NCBI GenBank assembly: GCA_023515745.1
Contig: JALECJ010000001.1
Span: 186,001 to 250,000 of the forward strand
Length of the DNA stretch: 64,000 nucleotides
Direction of reading: 5' to 3'
Source of the DNA: Amoeboaphelidium protococcarum
Taxonomy: Eukaryota; Aphelidiomycota; Aphelidea
Positions 57,199-64,000 of this stretch are shown here, piece by piece; position 1 is the stretch's first letter; each line of letters starts with the position of its first letter. The position numbers and the translations under genes were made by a program. The notes under the pieces were generated by a model. It ran no database searches. It saw only the letters and a program-made list of their open reading frames with translations, and had not been told where the DNA came from.

Positions 57199-58510
57199 TC
57201 ACACAGCTACTGTTACTATATATAAGTGCGACCCCTATTTATAGAAGCAAGTTGTGAATTATATTGAAAGATATTGTAAATGATAAAAATAAATTTATCT
57301 CTTATGTGACAAGTGCTATTTCACAACTCTACATTGAATTGACAAGGTTGTGAAGTGCATTGAGGAGAGAATCCCGATCTTTGTCGATAAGCCTGCTATT
57401 CTACATAGATACCTACCTACCTACATTTTAAGTAGGTATATTATATGATTAGAGGAACCATCTTCTTCTTCTTAAAGAATGAGAAATGAAGACTAAGTCA
57501 AATCGACTCTTTAACGGACAGATGCCAACAGAATCTAAGTCTCTATCAGATGTGAGCTTGGAGACCTCCACCCAGTAATAACTTGACGTTCACTCTTTTG
57601 CATAGCAGTCTCCACATTTAGTGACATCTCTTTGTATTCCACACTGGAGACGTATGCATACTTTGTTGATATAACGGCGAATCTTATTAACCAAAGCACG
57701 TTACAAAGCATCAATTCCACAAGATAAAAATCTTTTGGTCTAATTGCAAAATACAGCACATGGATGTAAATCAGCGATGCCATTGATATCCATTATATCC
57801 AAAATCCCGGATCTTTATGGGACAATAAAGATCTATTGGCCAAATATAGTCTGCCTTTGACTGTCCAGATATTAAATATAAATGTCAGCGGCAGCAGAAG
57901 ATGGGACAGAAATTCAAAGATAAACACATTCACGTTGAATGAAATTGAAGCAACTGCTTGCAGATACGGATCGACGTGGGAGGCATCTACGACTATATCA
58001 TCTCTCCAATCGATAATCTGCTACTATTCCTCGGTTTTATTGGCTTACTGCTAGAGATCCCCTTATGATAAATGAGATTTAATTACAGCTTAATCTCCAG
58101 AGAGCTTGTAGACTTACTGCGGCGTTTGCGACGCAGCCGAGCTGCGACGACTTTCATTAACTGAACCAACGGCTGCCGGTACTTGCAAGCGTCTCGGAGA
58201 TTTGGGCAACTTGGCCTGACCATTTATATTTTATGCACCATATCTTGGCAGTCTATCATTTCTAGGATACAATGACGGCAGTGTTCCTTGAGATGTACTG
58301 TAAAATTAATGCAGAGCCTGGTCTAGCTCTTGTTTCACTTCTTCTCCTTCAGCATCTACATGAATGGAATGGTTCAACTAATAAACTTTAAAATTTCAAC
58401 ACTCAGATATAGTAAAAATTCATACCATTAACAGACTCATTAATTATAGGCATGGGTTGCACAAGCTAATCTCTACGTTGTTAATCCTATTCCGTAATAT
58501 GCTGAGACAT
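57199..58510 (-). CDS. Multi-pass membrane protein, unknown family
   Basis: Exons 58510-58433 and 58377-57199 with a 55-nt GTTAAT...TTATTAG intron give 418 residues. The intron is needed because the unspliced frame meets TGA. The N-terminal 200 residues are polar and Gln/Ser-rich (SPRRLQVPAAVGSVNESRRS). About five hydrophobic segments follow: VNVFIFEFLSHLLLPLTFIF, WIQWISMASLIYIHVLYFAI and FYLVELMLCNVLWLIRFAVI. The region IIDWRDDIVVDASHVDPYLQ just before them looks like a conserved motif, but I cannot name the family. The true C-terminus may be earlier (about 57420), since the last 70 codons are low-quality sequence. Confidence 0.55.
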
Positions 58511-58987
58511 TGTGATATTTTGGCAAGGCTTTGTCCTCTAATGAAACAATGAACATAACGGTGAAACAACAACTCTGTTGATCAGACAAAGTTAGTTTCG
58601 AGGTGGAATGACGCGTTTAGTAACTAAAAATTGTGTCTACAGTATATTTGGTTGCGTTTACACCGTTATAAAATAAGGCTTTAATTAGTAGATATTCGTC
58701 AATTGGCTTTAAAGTCACAAAACCTAAATCTCAGCCCAAGCTTTGTCTTCCTTATGGCCGATGGCGTCTGTTTAAATTTTTCAACTTGTCATTGAGCTTC
58801 CAGTATTAATTTTGCAAATCGTAACTATATTGTTTGAATCGTAATCTTAAGCGATCGTGGTTAAATGTAATTGGACTTTACCACCAAACATGTAATCGAT
58901 AGAGTAGTAGCCATGCAAGTCGCAAAATTTAGTTTGACAACATTGAAATAATTTATATATATATATATATACAAAATTCAATGTGTC
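58511..58987. other. Intergenic region with AT microsatellite
   Basis: 477 bases between the membrane protein start and the stop of mucin/EF-hand member 3. Holds an ACGCGT site at 58611 and a TA run at about 58953-58971. No gene seen. Confidence 0.45.
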
Positions 58988-60562
58988 TCATTTTCTGAAC
59001 CATACATCATCAACTTTCAATTTAGTACCATCTTAGGAGTAAAAAAATCCCTTCTATCCATGAAGGACACCATTTCTTACATCATCAGGAGTATTGACAT
59101 AATCAGTCACGTCAACTTGATCAACATCACCCAGTTCTTCTAGATCACTGATGTTAGTGTCACTGATAAAGCCAAGCTGAACATTATGCAGATTAAGACA
59201 CCTTTTCACAGAAGTTAAAGATACCAGAACACTGTTGTGGTCCTTCTTTACTAACTAGAATTTACATTATGGAATGGACTGCATTTCCAAAGCCAGCATG
59301 TATAACGCGTCAAAACCATTAGCTGCTTAGTATGGCTTCTTAGTAAATGGACTCAGTGTATGATCACCAAACACTTCTTGAATGTCCACCACACCATTGC
59401 CATTTAAGTCGGACATTGCAAGCATTTTATCACCACCCACGGCACCTCCGTCCTGATTATTTGGATTCGAGGGATCTTTGGAGATACCGGTGTTTTTCGA
59501 AGCAGAAACAGCTCCATCCTTATTTACATCAAATACTAGGGGACTATCTCCTTTAGTTCCTCCTTTTCCTCCTTTCCGATTTCTTTTAATAGTCGGAGAT
59601 TTTGGAGAAGGAGGTTTGGGAGTACTACTCGAAGGAGGCCTTGGCGGAGGAGGGGGACTAGCTGTCGGAGGTTCCGAGCCATCAGTTGGTGGAGGAGGTT
59701 CAGATGGTGGCGGTGGAGGACGCGTAGGAGGACTTGGAGGTTCAGATGGTGGTCTATTGCTTGGCGGTCTTTCGCTAGGTGGTGTAGGACTAGGAGGTCT
59801 TTCACTAGGTGGTCTTTCGCTAGGAGGTGGGGGACCAGGAGATGGAGGACCAGGAGGTCTTCTTCTAGGAGGTGGAGCAGTTTCTGGAGGACCAGGAGAT
59901 GGAGGAACTTAAGAAGGCGGTCTAAGAGGAGGACGAGTCATTGGAGCGTCAGGAGTAGAACTGCTATACAATTCTTTAGAGGATGTCGTGGTGGTTTTTA
60001 CGGTCGAGGACATTGCTGAAGTTGTCGTGGATTTCGAAGTCCGACTGTTCGAGCAAGATGAGCACACAGTGGCAGATGTGCTTTGAGTGACTTAAGTAGT
60101 CAAAGACGTCCGGGTGCTCCCAGGCAAGGACAATGACTTTGTCAAAGACGACGGGGTACTAAGAGGTAAGGACAAGGACTTAGTAGAGATTTTAAGAGTA
60201 GTGATGGTAGATGTCAACTTTTAGCTTGTGGAACAGGGAGTGGATTGAGACGAGCCATGAGAAGAGGATGTCATACCAAATGGACGCGTCGTTGCAGGAT
60301 ATCCAGTTGTAGCAACATGAATACTTGACGATTAACATGGTGCTGATACAACCACCGGAGTAGTAATTTGACTGACAGTTTGAGATGAACAGCTTGTTGG
60401 CACAGCCTTGACCGTAAAAGAAACCACACTAGAGCACGGTGTACTGTTTGATGAAACTGATCGCAGACGGCATTTTACAGGCGCGTCTGTTGGAGGTTTC
60501 AAGTCTGCTTATACCAAAGCCGCACTAAAGCAGAGCAACAAAATTCTTATAACCAAAAGCAT
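58988..60562 (-). CDS. Secreted mucin/Pro-rich EF-hand-like protein, family member 3
   Basis: 524 residues on the minus strand. Signal peptide (LLVIRILLLCFSAALVQA), then TDAPVKCRLRSVSSNSTPC as in member 4. A Ser/Thr stalk and a Pro-rich hinge with RPPSERPPSPTPP repeats follow. The C-terminal domain has FDVNKDGAVS, SDLNGNGVVDIQEVFGDH, TLSPFTKKPYQAANGF and KVDDVWFRK. The C-terminal domain is nearly identical to member 4 and very close to member 2, so duplication or gene conversion is recent. Divergently arranged with member 4 across a 1.1-kb inverted intergenic region. Confidence 0.87.
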
Positions 60563-61693
60563 TAATCCCTGGAATGGCTGCAAAGATAACGATAGCGCAG
60601 TACAACAATAAATTAACAATATTACTTATATAAACCAGAATAGACACTTTAATTGTGAGGCATTATTTTGTCGATAAAGTTGCACCTGTGTTACCAATTA
60701 TTAGTTTGTGACACCAATCAGGACGCACAACGGGCCCGCAGTGTTACGCCAAGATATTGAGAAATAAGTGGAACATTTGACGATTGTAATTCTACAGTAA
60801 AATACGGCAAATGCAAGCTTAGATGATCACTGATAGGATTTAACGACAATGGTTATAATCGAAAACTTTGCTCTATCAATTTTGAATGTTGAGATTTGTC
60901 AATGCTAAAATGCAACCAATAATGTGCGATGATAGCGTGGGGCGATTGCGCAAAATCTGCTTCTCTGTTGGAGTGGAGAACATTTACTACCATAATTTTT
61001 AAAACTATAATTGCGCATGGCACAGTTCATGGACTGCAGTCATCAATTCTTGACGCGTAGGATTTTGGAATGCATTCACTGACATCTTTGAAGATTTTTG
61101 CCTCACATTACAAAAAAGTCAAAACATTGCGATTATTTATTAAATTTCAACCTTCTAGCATTTAGTAGCAATATTCAAGCTGTTGATACTCGAAAGGAGT
61201 GAGCTTGCTATCTTAACACAACCTCATCCCATGCAATTAAATTTTAAAGTAGATACTTACGCGTATAACAATTCATTCCATATTGAAACAATTGTATGGG
61301 CTCGACTATGAAGATTTAGAGACTTTACTCTGGATGTTAATATTTGGGCAACTTTGAAGATTGGGACGCTTTCCGGCCACCAAAGAATTGTACATCTTTT
61401 TTATCACATGCAGCTGCTCCTTATAATGCTCGTATCACGTCAATTGTAGTGGTAAACATTTTATATACACAATAAATCATCTACTCAAGTACTATCTCTT
61501 GGCGTAACGTTGTGTGACCCCTTGTGTGTCCTGATTGGTATCACAAAATTAAAGATCTGTAACACTAATGCAACTCGGTACTTGAATGTGCTGCACGATG
61601 GATGTATGTTTTCTGTATAGACAAATTGAAGCTTAATTGTTTATTGTATTCTATTGCGGTTATTGTATTTGCAGCCATTCTTATTGATTATTA
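60563..61693. promoter_or_regulatory. Shared bidirectional promoter region with inverted duplicated element
   Basis: 1131 bases between head-to-head paralogs. A roughly 50-bp block appears twice in inverted orientation: left at about 60705-60754 (contains ACCAATCAGGACGCACAA and GTTACGCCAAGA) and right at about 61497-61550 (TCTTGGCGTAAC, then TCCTGATTGGTATCACAAA). The TTGGCG cores lie 190 and 195 bases upstream of the two ATGs. The remaining sequence shows no gene. Confidence 0.65.
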
Positions 61694-63370
61694 ATGATGC
61701 GTATGGGTAAAAAACTTTCGTTACTTTGCTTCTACTCTGCAATGGTATAAGCAGAATAGAAACTGGCAAGTGATGCGCCAATTAAGTGCCGCCTGAGACC
61801 TGTTTCGTCTATCAGCACATCATGTACTACAATCAGTGGGACTCCTCTGACTGTAAAAATATTGTCTACAAGCTGTTCATCTGCTACTGCTCATAGCACT
61901 ACACTTCCGGTGGTCGTGTCAACAACTCCTTGCTCAAGCTCTACGCTCATCACGGCCACTACTGGACTTGTCACAACTACTTTGCCAGTGACGCGTACAA
62001 CCGAATCGATCTCTGCTCCTCAGAGTAAAACCTCACTTGTATCTACTCCTTGCACTACCTGTAATAATTTGTCATCCTCCACCACTCAGTATACCTCTAC
62101 TAAATCTCAGGTATAAAGTACGTCGTCCATTTTGACTTCTCGCTACAGTTAGACCTCTTCTACCTAAAAGTGCTCATCTTGTACATCCAGTCGTAGTTAG
62201 ACTCGCTCCATGACATCTTCTGCTACGTCATCTATTATAACAACTACTGCGATGCCATCGAAATCATCTACAATGTCCTCTACTGTAACAACCACAACGA
62301 CATCCTCTAAGTATAGTACACCAACTCCTGCTCCTCCACCACCAAGCGAAAGGCCGCCTAGTCCTACACCGCCAAGCCCACCACCTCCTGGTCCTCCATC
62401 TCCTGGTCCCCCACCTCCTAGCGAAAGACCACCTAGTGAAAGACCTCCCAGTCCTACACCGCCTGGTCCTTTGCCACCAAGCGAAAGACCGCCAAGCGAA
62501 AGGCCGCCTAGTCCTACACCGCCAGGCCCTCCACCACCTAGCGAAAGACCACCAAGCGAACGACCGCCTAGTGAAAGGCCCCCAAGTGAAAGACCTCCTA
62601 GTCCTCCACCTCCTAGCGAAAGACCACCAAGTAATAGACCACCATCTGAACGTCCAAGTCCACCAACTCGTCCTTCACCTCCACCTTAAAGCCCTCCTCC
62701 CACAGAGGTTTCCGAACCTGCTCTTCCTCCTCCTTTTCGTCCCAGTGCTTCAAAACCTTCGAGTCCGAAGCCTCTTAAGCGTCCTGATAGACCCCATCGC
62801 AGAGGCACTGGCAGTCCTCTGATTTTTGATATGAACAGGGATGGAGTTGTCTCAGCCTCAACAAAAACTGGTATCTCGAAAGATCCCTCGAATCCAACTA
62901 ACTAGGATGGAGGTGCCGTGGGTGGCGATAAAATGCTTGCAATGTCCGACTTAAATGGCAATCGTATGGTGGATATAGAAGAAGTGTTTGGTGATCATAC
63001 ATTGAGCCCATTAACCAAGAAGCCATACCACGCAGCTAATGGTTTTGACGCGTTATACATGCTGGCTTTGGAAATGCAGTCCATCCCACAATGTTAGTTT
63101 GAGTTGGTAAAGAAGGATCACAACAGTGTTCTGGTGTCTTTAACTTCTGTAAAAAGGTGTCTTAATCTGCATAATGTTTAGCTTGGGTTTATCAGTGACA
63201 CTAACATCATTGATCTAGAAGAACTGGGCGATGTAAATCAAGTTGACGTGACTGATTATATTAATACTCCCGATGATGTAAGAAATGGTGTCCTTCATGG
63301 CTAAAAAGGATCCTTCTACTCTCACGATGGAACGCAATGGAAGGTTGATGATGTATGGTTCAGAAAATGA
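61694..63370 (+). CDS. Secreted mucin/Pro-rich EF-hand-like protein, family member 4
   Basis: 558 residues. Signal peptide (KLSLLCFYSAMVQA), SDAPIKCRLRPVSSISTSC, a Ser/Thr/Cys stalk (TTTTSSKYSTP), then a long extensin-like hinge of SERPPSERPPSP repeats (about 210-330). The C-terminal domain has FDMNRDGVVS, SDLNGNRMVDIEEVFGDH, TLSPLTKKPYHAANGFDALY and KVDDVWFRK. In the second loop the Gly of NGNG is Arg (NGNR), which may weaken calcium binding. The hinge resembles plant extensins and green-alga wall glycoproteins in composition, likely by convergence. Confidence 0.87.
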
Positions 63371-63702
63371 GACATCTTGTCAATATATTGAGGGAATTTT
63401 ATTGAAGTTTTTCGCGTTTAGACTTACCTTTGCATATTTGCCGCGTACTTCCCTCTTTCTTGTTATATGTCGCAGAGCGTCTCAAGTGCTTGACTACTGG
63501 TACTTATATTTTAGTTAAATGATAGAAGACACACTTTGATCTATCAGCTGATATTCATTCCCTTATAGAATTTTGATTTCGATACAATCTGTTCACAATT
63601 TCTTGCCTTCAGCGTTCAGCCTTTAGTCGCAATTTTAAAGATCTCCTTTCCAGTAAAGTGGCCGTGTTTTTAACTAATTTTGATAAGCGTACTTGCTAAG
63701 TA
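63371..63702. other. Intergenic region
   Basis: 332 bases between member 4 and COQ4. No gene recognised. AT-rich 5' of the COQ4 start. Confidence 0.4.
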
Positions 63703-64000
63703 ATGTTAGGCATCAACCTTCTGAGGCATTCTGTGAACGCTTTGAAAGATCCAACGCGCCAAGACTTGGTGGCTGCAGTGTCTGAGTTGTTTGTCGCAGA
63801 GCCTTCGTTATAAAGACTACGTTAGCGCATGCTATCAACTCCGACAGGAAGGTAAATCTTGCGCGATCGCCCCATAATATCCTCATAGAGTATTGATTTA
63901 GAGCGATTAAGACAATTAGATGAGAATACATTCGGAAAGCAGTATACACTATTTCTAGATAAAGAACAGGTGTCGCCAGACACACGAGAACCCGTCAAGT
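63703..64000 (+). CDS. COQ4: COQ4, ubiquinone biosynthesis (partial, runs off the window)
   Basis: 99 codons from ATG 63703 to the window end, still open. The sequence matches the COQ4 N-terminal block: ALKDPTRQDLVAAVSELF, RLRQRMLSTPTGRQILRDRP and LDENTFGKQYTLFLDKEQVS followed by PDTREPVK. COQ4 sits on the matrix side of the mitochondrial inner membrane and organises the CoQ-synthesis complex; recent work also gives it a C1 decarboxylation/hydroxylation role. TAA at 63862 and TAG at 63886 encode Gln inside conserved sequence. A minus-strand frame over the same bases is a shadow. An upstream targeting exon is possible. Confidence 0.9.

Noticed and set aside
26597-58616. Scattered ACGCGT (MluI-box-like) sites
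   Set aside because: They occur in coding as well as intergenic DNA and show no fixed distance to starts, so I cannot claim an MBF-type regulatory site.
63713-63985. Minus-strand hydrophobic frame at the right edge
   Set aside because: Plus strand encodes COQ4 with clear family motifs over the same bases.

Overview
This window is nuclear DNA from a compact, gene-dense unicellular eukaryote that reads UAA and UAG as glutamine and uses only UGA as stop. Direct evidence: in many conserved genes TAA/TAG sit where the family has Gln (fumarase W-TAG-TGSGTQ at 24064; XRN1 N-TAG-TAG-RSRR near 43550), open frames resume across every TAA/TAG, and essentially all genes end in TGA. Read with the standard code, these genes look broken into short pieces. 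Introns are sparse, mostly 52-81 nt, GT-AG, often GTAAGT...TAG. UAR=Gln is known from ciliates, some diplomonads and oxymonads, ulvophyte algae and, as I recall, the aphelid genus Amoeboaphelidium. A fungal-type DHBP synthase (riboflavin synthesis), PMP3 proteolipids, a PH-domain AKT kinase and an integrin-beta-like cytoplasmic tail make a fungus-related opisthokont such as an aphelid more attractive to me than a ciliate. That placement is inference.

Layout. 0.1-5 kb (minus): a secreted coiled-coil protein, a receptor-like kinase, a YEATS2-like chromatin protein. 5.8-16.8 kb: an SH3-RhoGAP protein, TRM5, an LMBR1-type membrane protein, tRNA-Ala(AGC), a methyltransferase, an SH3-EH endocytic protein, TELO2. 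17-31.7 kb: a mucin-like EF-hand protein, AKT, a small membrane ORF, an AAK1-type kinase, DHBP synthase, fumarase, an F-box-like protein, two PMP3 copies, two paralogous secreted proteins, ubiquilin. 32-49 kb: a von Willebrand A membrane protein with paired NPxY motifs, a 2-Cys peroxiredoxin with a readthrough-type stop, a glycosyltransferase, SHMT, a second mucin/EF-hand protein, XRN1, a frameshifted ORF, STK32-type kinase, ribophorin I. 49.4-58.5 kb looks accessory: a membrane protein, a Fanzor (eukaryotic TnpB-like RNA-guided nuclease), a possible spliced secreted protein, a small basic protein, a structured RNA candidate flanked by 15-bp repeats, a truncated PIF1-type helicase, an OB-fold/SSB-like protein and another membrane protein. 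58.9-63.4 kb holds two more mucin/EF-hand paralogs, head to head, and COQ4 runs off the right edge.

Themes. Core housekeeping genes (TRM5, TELO2, XRN1, ribophorin I, SHMT, fumarase, COQ4) alternate with signalling and membrane-traffic genes (AKT, AAK1, STK32, RhoGAP, SH3-EH) and with surface or secreted proteins that may form the cell's coat. The strongest leads are the Fanzor locus with its helicase/SSB neighbours, the peroxiredoxin whose UGA-CUA-G stop is followed by an in-frame bipartite nuclear localisation signal, and the integrin-beta-like tail. Intron and start calls were made by eye. No searches were run.
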